Below are positions 33,953 through 46,089 of a stretch of DNA of 64,000 bases, in pieces. Source of the stretch: Anthonomus grandis grandis (lineage: Eukaryota > Arthropoda > Insecta > Coleoptera > Curculionidae). The translations under genes and the position numbers were made by a program. Under the pieces are notes generated by a model. It was not told the origin of the DNA and did no database searches. It was given only the letters and a program-made list of their open reading frames with translations. The stretch's first letter is position 1. Each line of letters opens with the position of its first letter. The DNA lies in the NCBI RefSeq assembly GCF_022605725.1, contig NC_065551.1:8432001-8496000 (forward strand), given 5' to 3'.

Positions 33953-36625
33953 TTTAAAAACATATGTCATTAAAAATGGAGGACCTCCATTAATAGGTCG
34001 TAACGGCTTAAAAATGTTGAACATTGGTTTATGTAAAATAGATAGTAACAATAGTAATAGGTTGTTATACGTAAATTCGGAGACCAAGCTTCAATATTTA
34101 TTAAAACATGTTGGTCAAATTTTTGATGGTACTCTGGGCACTTTCAACAAGTTTAAAGTAACCCTTAAGTTAAAGGAAAATGCTATTCCGCGATTTTTTA
34201 AACCACGTCCTGTTCCAATCGCGCTTAAGCCAAAAATTGACAAAGAATTAGATCGTTTAATTAAAAATAAGGTATTAATTCCGACAGAATTTTCTAAATG
34301 GGCCACCCCTATTGTTCCCATATTGAAGAAAAATGGTGGTCTAAGAATTTGTGGAGATTTTAAGGTAACCTTGAATCCACAACTGGAATTTCAACAGTTT
34401 CCGCTTTCGCGAATAGAATATTTATTTAGTCGGCTGGAAGGCGGTATAAAATTTTCAAAAATCGATTTGTCGGAGGCATACCAGCAAATTCTAGAGGTTT
34501 ATTTTCCTATCAGAGGCTACCCTTTGGCATTCATTGTGCACCCTCCATAGTTCAAGTTTACAATTATTTAACGGGATACCGGGCGTTATAGCATTTCTTG
34601 ATGATATTCTAATGACGGGAAAAAATTACCTTGAACATTTAGAGAGGTTAGAACGGGTTTTTACAAAATTAAGTGAATGCGGCCTTAAAGTAAAAAAAGA
34701 AACAAATGCAGCTTTATGCAAGACTCTTTGACGTACATGGGCCATCGAATCGATAAGTTTGGGCTACATAAAACCCATGAAAGAGTATATGTCGTCATTA
34801 AAACTAAAAATCCTTCAAATATTACAGAATTGAAATCATTTTTAGGGGGGTAAATTATTATGTAAAATTTTTACCAAATGCATCAACAATTCTCTTCCCC
34901 TTATATAATTTGTTAAAAAAAAACATTCCTTGGGAATGGTGTACAGAATGTCAAAATAGTTTTTCTAAAATCAAGGAAATGTTAATTTCTCCATCGGTTT
35001 TGGCTCGATTTGATCCCAAAATACCCATTAAACTCTTGGTGGATGCTTGTAGTGTGGTGCTTGGAGTGATTATTAGTCATTTTTATCCAGACGGTTCTGA
35101 GAGGCCAATCGCTTTTGCTTCCAGATTATTAAGTAAAAGCGAATTAGGTTTTTCACAAATTGAAAAAGAGGCTCTAGCCATCATTTTTGGAATAAAAAAA
35201 AATTTTCAATTTTTGTATGGGACAAAATTTACCTTGTATACAAGCACAAGCCCTTTTTAGCCATTTTTGAAGATAAAAAAGGGCTACCGGTTTTTGCAGC
35301 GAATCGCCTACAAAGGTGGGCGTATATTTTATCATCATTTAATTTTGAAATTAAATACGTCAACACAAAAAAGAATTACTCGGATTTTTTATCTCGACTA
35401 GAAACTAGTGTTGAAAATATTCACTATTATTATAATAGTAGTTCCATTGTGTTTTCATCAAGTGACAATGATAAAGTGTCATATTTAAATTATATTCAAA
35501 ATTCTGATTTTCCAGTAAATTTTTTGAAAATTAAAGAGTAAACTGGTAAAGATCCAATCCTTAGCAAAGTTGTTTTTTATATTAAAAATGGCTGGCCTAA
35601 AACTTGTCCTTCTGTAGACCTTAAGCCATTTTTTATAAGAAAAAACGAAGTATCTATTGAACACGGTTGTTTAATGTGGGGGTATCGTTTAATTGTACCT
35701 TCAAGTTTTCAAACGAGTATTTTGGAAGAGCTACACTTAACCCACATTGGCATTGTCAAAATGAAGGCTTTAGCTCGCTCATACGTATGGTGGCCAAAAA
35801 TCGACGAGGCTATCGAAAATATTGCTCGGCGATGTAAAATTTGTTCAATGTATGCGGATAATTCACCTAAACCTTCTTTGATAATGTGGGATTGCCCTAA
35901 AAATGCCTGGACTCGTTTGCATGTAGATTTTTTTGGCCCATTGTTTAATAAAACATTTTTAGTTGTTGAAGACGCCACGTCCAAATGGTTGGAATGTTTT
36001 ATTGTGCAAAATTTGTTTTCTTCTAAAACAATACAAATTCTAAGAAAGTTATTTTCTCAGTTTGGATTGCCCAAAGAAATAGCTACAGATAATGCACAAA
36101 CTTTTATGTCTGTTGAATTTAGTTTTTTTCTAGAGAGTTTGGGTATTATCCACAAGACGGGTGCTCCTTTTCATCCAGAGACTAATGGATTGGCGGAGTC
36201 CGGTGTTAAAATTTTAAAAACAGCGCTTATTAAAGGTTACAAAGATCATAAAACTGATCTGCAACTTATTTTAGATACGTTTCTTTTTCAATATCGCAAT
36301 ACGCCTCAAACAACCACTCAAGAATGTCCATCCAAAATTATTTTTGGTCGCTCTTTACGCACTAGATTTGACTTATTGCTTCTTTCCACCGAAAATGTAA
36401 TTAAAAATAAACAGCATAAAATGGAAAAAATTTTTAAAAAGGTTCGAGACATATCATTTTGTATTGGAGAAAAAGTGTGGGCTTAAGATTATCGTCCAAA
36501 TGCAGACAAAAGTAAGTGGTGTCAAGGGGTTGTTCAAGATATTCTTGGTCGAAGAACTTACGTAATAGAGGTAGATGATGGAATAAAATGGAAGATGCAC
36601 CTCAGCTAGTTAAAAAAAACGTTAT
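33953..36625 (+). pseudogene. Gypsy pol: RT, RNase H and integrase, broken
   Basis: After the LINE the gypsy frame resumes with the end of protease (TYVIKNGGPPLIGRNGL). RT blocks follow: IPTEFSKWATPIVPILKKNG, ICGDFKVTLNP, FSKIDLSEAYQQI, then a frameshift near 34540 and the active site AFLDDILMTGKN. RNase H starts at KLLVDACSVVLGV (about 35032) with the family's RPIAFASRLLSKSE. A frameshift near 35255 and TAA at 35539 follow. Integrase keeps its HHCC zinc motif (HLTHIG...CKIC) and all three catalytic acids (HVDFFGP, ATDNAQTF, TNGLAESG). A TAA at 36484 precedes a C-terminal piece (SKWCQGVVQDILGRRTYVIE). The family copies RNA to DNA and integrates it; this copy cannot. Confidence 0.9.
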
Positions 36626-36892
36626 GTAACATTTCAGCCTGAACATAATAAGACAAATACAACCATAATTCCAAGATCTACCCCGATTGATAATAATAGT
36701 TTTAGCTCTAGTGAAGATGAAGTGGTGGTTTTATCAGATAGTAATTAATCTGATTTAGAAAGTGATTCGGGTACACGTGTGTTGCGTAGACGTAGCAAAA
36801 TTAAAATGCCGGATCGTTTGCAAGTGTCTTAGTTTAGAAGACGTTTTGATGGTAGGTTTGATGTTTGACTGGTTGATGTTTTTTTTTTTTTT

Positions 36893-36908
36893 TGGTATTG
36901 GGGGAGGG
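36893..36908 (+). other. Polypurine tract
   Basis: GTATTGGGGGAGGG lies immediately before the 3' LTR, where plus-strand DNA synthesis is primed in LTR elements. Confidence 0.7.
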
Positions 36909-37045
36909 TGTTCCATATTGTTACCTTTTCTTTGCCGGCTCGAAACCGACGGCATTGACGGAATTTATTGTATCTCAGGCCAGTCGAAAATATACTCTCG
37001 TAAATTAAGGCTGTGTATTATTTCAAATTAAATACATACACATTA
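36909..37045 (+). repeat. 3' LTR of the gypsy-type element (137 bp)
   Basis: Matches 31047-31225 except for about 42 missing bases after TGTTCCATAT and three to five substitutions. Confidence 0.92.
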
Positions 37046-37289
37046 GATCATTTACAATTTTGTGACTTTAGAATAAATGAAATAAGTTACATGAATAGAT
37101 GTTTTTAATTTATTTTTTAGATATTTTTTTAAATGTAAATATGCTAAAAACACTGCGGAAATGCACTGTGGAATTCATAAATCATTTGGTTTTATATAAT
37201 ATTTATTTTCACTCAAATACAACCAAACCCAAAGTGCCTTCGTTATGTCTCACTCCCACCCAACTCAACTAAACCAAACCAACCCAACT

Positions 37290-37614
37290 GGCTGAACTTT
37301 TGTTTAGCTGAAATCAGTTACCTATTAGCAAAAAAATGATGCGTTTCCACAAAAAAAAGGAAATTGTAAATGATGGATTCACTTCCGCAGAAATAAAATG
37401 TTGGTAGTTTTTGTTTAATGGAAACTTCCAAATACTAAATAAACGACATTTTCTTATATAACTGATTTCAGTTATTCTAAAGTTGAAAAATAGAAAATGT
37501 TTTTGTAGAATAGATAGAATTAATAGAAATTGTAGATTTTGTTTAAGGGACACTTCTAATCACTAAATAAACCAAAATTTCTTACATAACTGACAGCTAA
37601 ACGAAAGTTGAGCC
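37290..37614. mobile_element. Short inverted-repeat element (MITE), copy 2, complete
   Basis: Left end GGCTGAACTTTTGTTTAGCT and right end, inverted, GGCTCAACTTTCGTTTAGCT, about 28-31 bases with three gaps or mismatches. 325 bp, no coding capacity. Internal repeats such as AACTGATTTCAG and TTTATTTAGTATTTGG occur in both orientations. It is inverted relative to copy 1, only 240 bp beyond the LTR element. Confidence 0.75.
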
Positions 37615-39257
37615 ATTTTAATCTATATTTTAAACTTGAATATTTTACTAGAAAATTTTAATTACTATTATATAGTTTGGGTGTTATATATATTTATATA
37701 TATATATTATACATATAGTTATACATAATTGACTTGTGTCAATACTTTGTATCTTGACATTAATAAATTACTTTACTTTACTTTATTTTATTTTATTATG
37801 ATAACATTTAAATTTTTTAAATTCTACAAAATAGTACTGTTTTATTAATTTTAAAATTAACGAAGGCAAAATAGACTTTATTCATTGTGTTCAAGGTCTT
37901 ATAGGTTGGCTTCTGATGTGACGCCTTTTTAGTAATCAGGTAGAAAATCTTTGTACTAGTTTTCTTATCAGTTCCCCAGAGTCAGGCACTCTGGGGTTAA
38001 ACTGAGGCAGCTCCTAAAATTTTCTGAATTTCCTGCGGAAAACCACAATGCAAAGAAAGCCATTGAGCAAACTGCATTGCCGCTAAACTTTTTTGGGGAA
38101 GAGAAATGGCAGATAAAGACAAAAAACTGTTCAGCGAATTTCTAACTTGCAATCATTCTTGATTAGGAAGACTGAAACATCCGAAATACATCGAGCAGTA
38201 TGTAATGTGGACAACTTAAACTTCGGGAGCTCCAGCTTCAAACCTGTCATAGTATCGAACAGAACAGGTTAAAACGTCGTATTGGGAAACCTCCTAGTAA
38301 GTCGAATGTGCAATGTGGTTGACCTTGAGGCAGCTATAAAACTGAACGATTTTATAGCTATACGAAGACCAAAAGTGGAGGAACTATCTGAAATTTGTTG
38401 ACCAATTAATACAGTCTGACAGATGTAGGTATGGATGTAAAAAATCAGAGTCTATATAGCATATTACAGGAGGTCAGACATTTGCATCAAAACACAATAT
38501 AAAAAGCGACACGATTAATTAGCACGTATACTTTATCAATTGTTACCAAGAAAACTATTCCTTTTGTTTACAGATTAGGTACCATATTCACTTCAAATAT
38601 AGCACAAAAAGTACTCGGACCGGACTGTACCTAAAGATCAATGGGTAAATAATAATACACCTGACTTAATTCTTATAAATAATGTTTTTAGAAAAATAAC
38701 TTTCATTGATATTGCTATCCTAACATTCCCAACCAATAACTTAAAAGTGAAATACATTGATCACATTGTTAAATTTTAATATAGAGATTTGGAATACCAG
38801 ATTCAAAGTCAATGGAAAATGAAAAGAAAAGACTGACAGTGTAGACTGCCTCAATCATCGAATCAACAACAGGATTATTTTTCAAAAGGCTGATCGAAAA
38901 TATTGAGCGACACGAAGGTTTCTTACACTGAGTACAATAAATATGCTCAATAGACTCAATATAGGCCAATCCATTGAAAAAATATCCCTGCAACCAAAGT
39001 AAGATTTGCTATATGGGACAAGTGTTTTTTAAAAGACATTACTGTTTGGACCAAGAATATTGGTTTTGTAGTAGGCAGCGTCTACTACTTGTAAAAGTAG
39101 GATAATATGCCTGCTCTGGATGGTGTGAAACAAAATTTTTTCTGCCCTGACATTTATTTAGTCTAGTGTAAAATATATGTTTATTATAGTGCCAAAAACA
39201 AAATATAATATTTGCCGGTCAGTAGGTCTCCTGTCGGATAAATTTTGTTGGATAAAT
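37615..39257. other. Old LINE scraps and unrecognised sequence
   Basis: 37735-37800 ends in ATTAATAAATTACTTTACTT repeats and looks like a LINE 3' tail. Around 38655-38740 a plus-strand frame NTPDLILINNVFRKITFIDI resembles a short coding block common in LINE-derived sequence, now decayed. A 9-bp hairpin (CCCCAGAGT ... ACTCTGGGG) lies at 37974-37996. No host gene seen. Confidence 0.4.
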
Positions 39258-39301
39258 GACTTTTAGCACTCGGTGCCATTTAGCACCGAGTGCTAAAAGT
39301 C
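39258..39301. repeat. Perfect 19-bp hairpin, 6-base loop
   Basis: GACTTTTAGCACTCGGTGC, loop CATTTA, then the exact inverted copy. The arms have no mismatch. It lies 418 bases beyond the USH1G stop codon. Confidence 0.9.
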
Positions 39302-39718
39302 AAGTAAAAAGCGGTAGAAGATGTAAGTGTTATACGTTACACTATTTAATATAATATTTTCTATGTGATTTATATGAGCTAATTATCAATTTACAGAAGG
39401 CGATAATAGATCTACTTATCTCTATTTTAGCTTCTTTCAATCCAGGATAAAATATAGTTTTCCATTTGTTTTTTATAAAAATTATAAAATAAATAAAACA
39501 GCGTTTGATGCACATTTTAATTTTACTGAGCAAAAATATAAACACACTAAATAAAAAGCACAGAAGTTAGACTAATTAAAAACCTATTAAGTAAACAAAA
39601 AACTCACATCCAATTTGACATTCGTACAATTGATTTTAATGTCATCCTATCATAAATATAACTTTTTTTTTTGTCATAAATAATAAGTTTAATATCGGAA
39701 AATCAATAGTCACAAAAA

Positions 39719-42700
39719 TCACAAAGCGCTATCAGTAACTTCCCCAGGATTCTCCAGAGCGCTTTTTCTCTCGTTAATGGCATTGGCAAGCTTCCTATAA
39801 GGTCCAAGTGGTAAGTTAAGACTTTTTAAATCATTTTCTGTAAGTATTAGCAATGTTTCGAGGTCAATTTTCTGTTCTTCAAACCTATGCAGGTAGTCTT
39901 GGAGTCCAAATGCTGTAAGAAACCTTTGGAGAGGGGCATTTGGGTTGTCATCTTGGTCTTCTTCATATTCACCATCTGAAAATTCATTAGCAAAACCTTA
40001 TTTTTATCTGAAAATATAATTTAAGCTATAAAATTAGAGTTCGAGTATAAAAGGTGTCTTGGAAATAATACTCACGTATTCTCTAAAATACAAAAAAATA
40101 TATTATTTTTTTACCTGATAACTCATCATCAGTTATTATTCTTTGTGTATAACTTTCTCCAGATCCAATTGAACTCTCTTCGGGCTTGTTAGGGTGTTGG
40201 TAAAATGCCCCAAAGGAATTCATAGTCTTCCTACAATATTTTTTAACAAACCGTAATATCTATTGACCTAAATAGTTAATTCGGATTTTCAATAAAAACC
40301 CCTAATTATTAATTTATTATTCATTAAATGCTAATATACATATTTTACTTACCTACTCACTATGCTACCCATTCCAGGCCTCACAAATATACCTCCTATA
40401 TCATGTAAGGGTTTATCACCATTTTTCTCAAGTTCTACTAAAAAATCAGGCTGTGACACACTTCTGATCATTCCGTTAGTTGGGGGAGGAGGTGCATTTG
40501 AACCAATTTGTTCAGCTTCATTAAAAAGACCCTCTAGTCTTCCTCTTTGATGGGAGTCGTAAATTGATCGCTGTACAGAAGCACCATACATTATTTCAGA
40601 ATCTCTTTTGATTCCTGTTAGCTTGGAGAATGACGATTTTCCATTTTCAGTTACTGAGACCTAAAACATTTGAAGTAAGCATGTTTTGTTAACCGAATGC
40701 TACCTATTAGTTTACCTTAAAATCGTTGTCGTCATTCTGTCCTCCCATTCTATTATTCTTATTTGCTAGAATTTTTCTTTGTACAGTTCCAATATTTTTT
40801 GAAGCTTTAATGGTGCCTCCCATTACTAGATTGCTAAATGTGTTGGTTTTTCGTTCACTTGGCAAGTTTGCTAGATTGGACATGGAGCCACTTTTTATTC
40901 TCGCTTTTATAGTATTAATCATGGATGGTTTGCTTTGACGGCGTTCTAATTTGTCATGAAAATATTCTGTTTTAGCTTTTTGCTTATTGTAGTTCTAAAA
41001 AAATAAGACATTAATTATTTAATAACCTGAGGTGCTATAGACCTTTTAAAATATAATATTAAATTGGTTGTGTTAAATGTCTGAACAGATTAAAGAGTAA
41101 TAATCAGATTATGAAATTGTATATGAAATACCGGCCTGGCCAACGAAGGTCTTATAAGTCCATGAATAGTAGAGTCGAGATTGTAGAGTTCATGAATAAG
41201 TCTATTTTACAAATTAAAAAGATAATAATACGTTTCTCCTACTCACCCTCTACTAACTACAGTCCGACCTAAATTAAATGTGGACGTACAAAGCATTGCT
41301 GTTTGTAAATTATTTAATGGATTGTATTTTGATTTTTTTTAAGTAGTTAGTTAAGTTAAGTTAGTGTAATATATAATGCGTCTTAATGCATGAGTATTTT
41401 GGCAGCCAAGAAAAAAATTGGCCAGGCCGGTAATTATGTAAATAACTATATTACCAATATTACCGGGTATATACCTTAATTCTTTTCTTAGCATTCTCCT
41501 TTGCTTTTTCCTTCATTGCTTTAACTTTCTTTTTATCGCTTGCCTCGATTTTAGCTGTAACCCCATCTAGGAACCTTAAAACATCATCTCGATTGTTAAT
41601 TCCTGCTAATTCCTGCGCAGTTCTTCCATCTATATCAGTATTGTAAATATTGGTACCGAAATTTACTAGAAATGTAACGATGTGCATATGACCTTGCGCT
41701 GCAGCCAAATGTAGCGCAGTGTTCCCAAATAAATCTGATTTGTCAGGATCGCCACTAAAATAAGTTTAGGATATAATATATAATCTAATATAATAAAAGT
41801 GCAATTAAGCAAAACTCACCCTCGACCACAAAGAAGTCTCAGCACTTCTAGATTTCCATAGAAAGCTGCGTATAGAGTTGGTGTCATTCCCTGTTCATCT
41901 CGACCATTACAGTCTTTACTGGATGCCTCCTTTAAGACTTCTAAAATGCCATCTTTTGCAGCTCTAAACAATAAAAATAATCTCTTAATACTCTAAATAC
42001 ATTAATAATAAGTGTATAATGAAATGGTATTTACTAGCATTTAAATCAAATTTTTCAAATGCTGTAAGTATATCACAAAAATTAACCTAAAATGTGATTG
42101 ATTAATATTGATGTTAAAATTCCACTACACAGTAAAATAGATCTAAAAGAATCTTAAAAGTTATTCAAATATAAGAGGTTACCTTCTAATTATAGTTGAT
42201 ATTAAATTTAAACGAAAAATATAAATAAAAGCTTATATATCTAGTATTTAGGAACCTAACAGTGGCAGTCTTTTAGACGTTTACTAAAAAGTCAATACAA
42301 CAATACCAAAATTTTAAATTAAATTACGGTTAATTTTTTAGTTTTATAAGCCTTAACCGGCAGCTTGCAGGTTAATGAAAACACATCTACTGACATTGCT
42401 CTAGCTGCAATGAATACACCTTCCCATAAATTATAAAATGCTACCAAATGATATATGCAGATTGCTGCATGTGTTTGCATCGTTTGCAAACGTAGGAGAA
42501 CCGCGGAGTAGAGCCTCTCCTTTAATTCCGAAAAGACTGAAGTCCATGTTTGAAAGCTCTTATGTATTGAATTATGCCAAAGAAATACATATACAGGGTG
42601 TTTTTTTATTAGTGCAAAAAACATTAAGGGATATACATTTTTGATACACGTGGCTCTTCAGGAACTAATTGATGTAGATAGATTGTAAGAATACTGAAAT

Positions 42701-44611
42701 TACGAAAATCTGAGATTATGCTCAACGTAGGAATAAAATTCAGAAGGCTTATGAAAAATATCATTGATTTCATCATTTTTTCACAATTTTTAATATTTTA
42801 TAAGCATCCTGTTATAGGAGATTTTTTGATTTTTTCATTTTATTGCACGTAGTAAGAAAACGAGCTTGGAGCTTCTTCAGATGATTAATAGCGTCCCACT
42901 GATTTCACTGTCAAATTTATGATGTTAGGCTTGACTACCGTAGCAGACCGTAGCAGATCTATCTATAGATGCCAAAATGGTACACTTATCTTAGTACGTA
43001 ACTTGACCTGGTAGATCTGGTGCACTATTACCAGTACCACAATCTCACGCTCATCATCGCTGGATCACCTAGATTTTCATAAATAATTACAATTTTTAAT
43101 GATTCATATTGATATTTGCTGACCTCTAACAATCTAAAATAGATAAACACTCATGCTCTGGCAATATTAAATATGTAGAATATTTGAGCACTTTGATACT
43201 AGCAAACTCGAGAATTTGTAAACAGGAATATCAAAGCCAGAATCTTAACTCAAATTAAATTAAATTAAGAAAATCCTAGGAGCTGTGATATATCAGTAAA
43301 AATATATAGAGTTGTGCATTCAAAATTTTCTATCCAAGTTTACTTTATTGTAAATTGATAAATCAAAATAGACTCAGACTATACTAGACATGCAAAATAT
43401 GAAATAAAATTTAGCGATGAAAAAACTCACAAGTATCATTTACGATAATCAAATATGTATTGAAAAGGTACACATTTCTCTATATGCAAGCATAAAGCCC
43501 CACTAAGATTATTATTATGTTTGCTCACATTATGAATAATTTCAGCACTTGTTGGCAGCCGTGCATTATTCATTGTTAAATCTTAGCAATGAGATAGATA
43601 AGAAGAGCTTCTTTTCAATTAATCTAACGGTTTGTTTAAGTTATTGATCCTGTTTAACCATTTTTTAAAGATATTGTGTCGTTCATGTTTGTACTGTTTT
43701 TAAAATGGTTAAAGCCCTGAGCTTTTTCCATTATATGTTCAAATCCACTTCAAAGATCAAGAAGAAATCATGTGATCAGTGTTTGTTATGTTGACTGATG
43801 TTAATGTTTTTTAAACTACTTTTTTTGTAATATTTGATGTTAATGTAAGTATAAATGAGAAACCGTTCATAAACAATGTATTTAATTTATAATTTTTGCT
43901 ATGATTTTGGCCGTTGCAAAAAACACGTTAATAAGTACCAATTTTTAGAGGAGAATTACCATTAATTCATGTAGATTAATGCAAAAATTCATTTTTGTTA
44001 TATTACCTTAAGAGTTAGAAGAGGAGTTTAATTTTGTTTTATTAGATAAAAAATTTAAAACTTTAACTATTGGGAAAGCCTTGTACACCTCTTTTTAATT
44101 TTTGTCGAGTTTGCAGCAAATAGTCGAGTGCTTGCGATTCTAAATAATTAATAATTGAAATATTTTGATGAGGTATAGCAAGAAGGATGATTATGGATTT
44201 ATACATTTTATCAGAAATATGACGCGTTATAATCAGAATGAAATGAATACTAAAATAAAAAAATTCTCGACCCCATTCTCATTTAAAATTTTTAATTGAT
44301 TTCATCTCACTCATAAGTAGAGAAAAAATGAAAACTCCAAGTCTCAGTCTCAAAATGTCTTTTTAATTAATCAGGTGACATATTTCGCTAATAAAGCATC
44401 ATTTTTTCGAAATCGTTTTATCGAAAATAAAAATAATGCTAATAATTTAAATTCAAAGCAAGAAAACCGCAGAATTAAATAATTGCTAAAAATGGTCTAA
44501 TCAAGAACAATTAATAAAAGTTAAATTAATTTCCTTAATGTTAATAATAACCTACTTTTTATTATTATACAAAAACAATTCTTACTTGTGAAACCTATCC
44601 AGCGTTGACAT
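39719..44611 (-). CDS. USH1G: USH1G/Sans scaffold protein, complete, 7 exons
   Basis: Minus-strand exons 44611-44586, 41963-41820, 41754-41475, 40994-40716, 40660-40353, 40230-40115 and 39975-39719 join in frame with GT-AG sites (1410 nt, 469 residues; human USH1G is 461). N-terminal ankyrin repeats start at MSTLDRFHKAAKDGILEVLK (residues ~1-115, including GMTPTLYAAFYGNLEVL and NTALHLAAAQGHMHIV). A Lys/Glu-rich helical segment follows (~120-150), then a low-complexity centre with FVRPGMGSIVSR, matching TRPGLGTMVFRR in human. A SAM domain spans ~399-460 (LQRFLTAFGLQDYLHRF, LPLGPYRKLANAI). The last residues DSAL form a PDZ-binding end like human DTEL. In animals this scaffold links myosin VIIa and harmonin-type partners in actin-based sensory protrusions. 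Exon 1 is only 26 nt, and intron 1 is 2.6 kb. Confidence 0.95.
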
Positions 44612-46089
44612 TTTTCCTATATAGATTAATAGATTTTTACCTAGAATATCATATTTAATATAACACGATCAACTTTTATAACACAGCAAATTTTGTATAA
44701 AGCATTTCACTTCGAGGCTGTCACACTTTTATTATCCATTTTAACACTAAATTACCAACCAACAACAAACTACTATATGAACTGTTCCGGTTCTTTGACT
44801 ATTACACTAACATTTTTAACGCTGAAGAGTTGTGTGTGTGTATTTTGCTCACCTGGCGTTCGCGGCCTATATCATCTGCTAAAACAATTAAGTCGTTCTT
44901 GTCGAACAGTGTTGCCCATTCATATCATAAAGCTAAAAGGAGTAAATTGTGATAGCGCACTAATATAATTATTAGCACAACTGATATAAATGACTCATTT
45001 TAATATATTAATTGTCTAAAATATTTATCATATGGTAATCAAAAGGGAATTTTTAAATAGCACATTTAAAAGATTTAAAGATTTAAAAGATAGATTGTAA
45101 AAGAATTAGTACATTTATCATGTAATTAAGTGAAAAAGTGGTTGCTATAGGTAGAAATGGTTCGCCGCAATGATGGCCATTTCAAAAACCTATTACATGC
45201 GGCTTTTACTATATTTATGCCAAAAGGTGACTTCTTTGTTTGCTATGACAAAGAGATAAATTATAAATTCCTTATCATTTATTTTGATTTGAACAGAAGT
45301 GTGAAGAATTGGTTTTTATATATCTTATTTATAGTTTTTAGTTTTTGGGTAAATTCCAATTGTAGCTAAACTATAATGCAAAGGCGATTTTACATCTAAT
45401 AATATTTATAATTCTTATAGGAATAACTAAGGAGATCATCTCAGGAATATTTTCTAGACCCTTCAAACTTACATTATCGAAATAAAAAGTCTCGCAATAT
45501 TCCACCTCGTTATTGTCAGAATATCTATTTAGAGTATACTTTAACATTTGAGTGGTATTTTCATATAAGTAAAACTATATTAAATATTTACTAATAAGAA
45601 AGTAAATATCTCAGTAGCACTCTTATTAAATTTAGTAGTAAAATTTAAAGGACGCTACAGAAAAATATGCTGCAGTTTCACCATCTACCGGGTATTTCGG
45701 AGAAAACTAAATTATTTTTTTTAGTTACAAAGCTTATTAATCTTAACCTTTTTTTATTTGTTTAATTTCGAGTTAAAAAATTATAGGTCTTTGGAATTAG
45801 ATAAATAAAGAATTTAAACTTAATTGGAATGTTTAAATTAACTCTAGGTGAGTTCTTGTTATGATGCACATTCAACCAATTTTGTACCCTATTTAAACTC
45901 TCTACAGCATATTACTTTATCTGATTCCAATTTTTTATTACGCTGTTGTCAGTTTCAACTTTAACGAGAGAGTTTAAATAAACTAAAACCAGAATACGGC
46001 CAAGTGTCCTTTGTAGTACTGACCCCTATTTAAACAAATTTTTCTTTACTTAAAATACTATTAACCTTAACAACTTGACGTCTGTTTTG
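44612..46089. other. USH1G upstream and intergenic, no recognised gene
   Basis: AT-rich; short frames such as 45157-45369 (+) have no recognisable domain. Nothing firm seen. Confidence 0.4.

Larger units (their letters stand above)
31047..37045 (+). mobile_element. Gypsy-type LTR retrotransposon with a LINE inserted in it
   Basis: LTRs at 31047-31225 and 36909-37045 begin TGTTCCATAT and end ACACATCA/ACACATTA. GATCA is duplicated on both sides (31042-31046 and 37046-37050). Between them lie a primer-binding-site candidate, gag with zinc knuckles, a retropepsin, RT, RNase H and integrase, and a purine tract before the 3' LTR, in the gypsy order. No envelope gene is present. Stops, frameshifts and a 1.5-kb LINE make it non-autonomous. 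The LTRs differ by a few substitutions plus a 42-bp length difference, so the insertion is not brand new. Confidence 0.93.

Noticed and set aside
36481..36892. Possible envelope gene after gypsy integrase
   Set aside because: Only the integrase C-terminal tail and short broken frames are present; no signal peptide or membrane segment.
37974..37996. 9-bp hairpin CCCCAGAGT/ACTCTGGGG as a regulatory structure
   Set aside because: Short and isolated, with no gene or terminal repeat linked to it.
42595..42615. ACAGGGTGTTTTTTTATTAG, like an end of a CAGGGTGTTT-type element in USH1G intron 1
   Set aside because: No inverted partner or target duplication could be found nearby.
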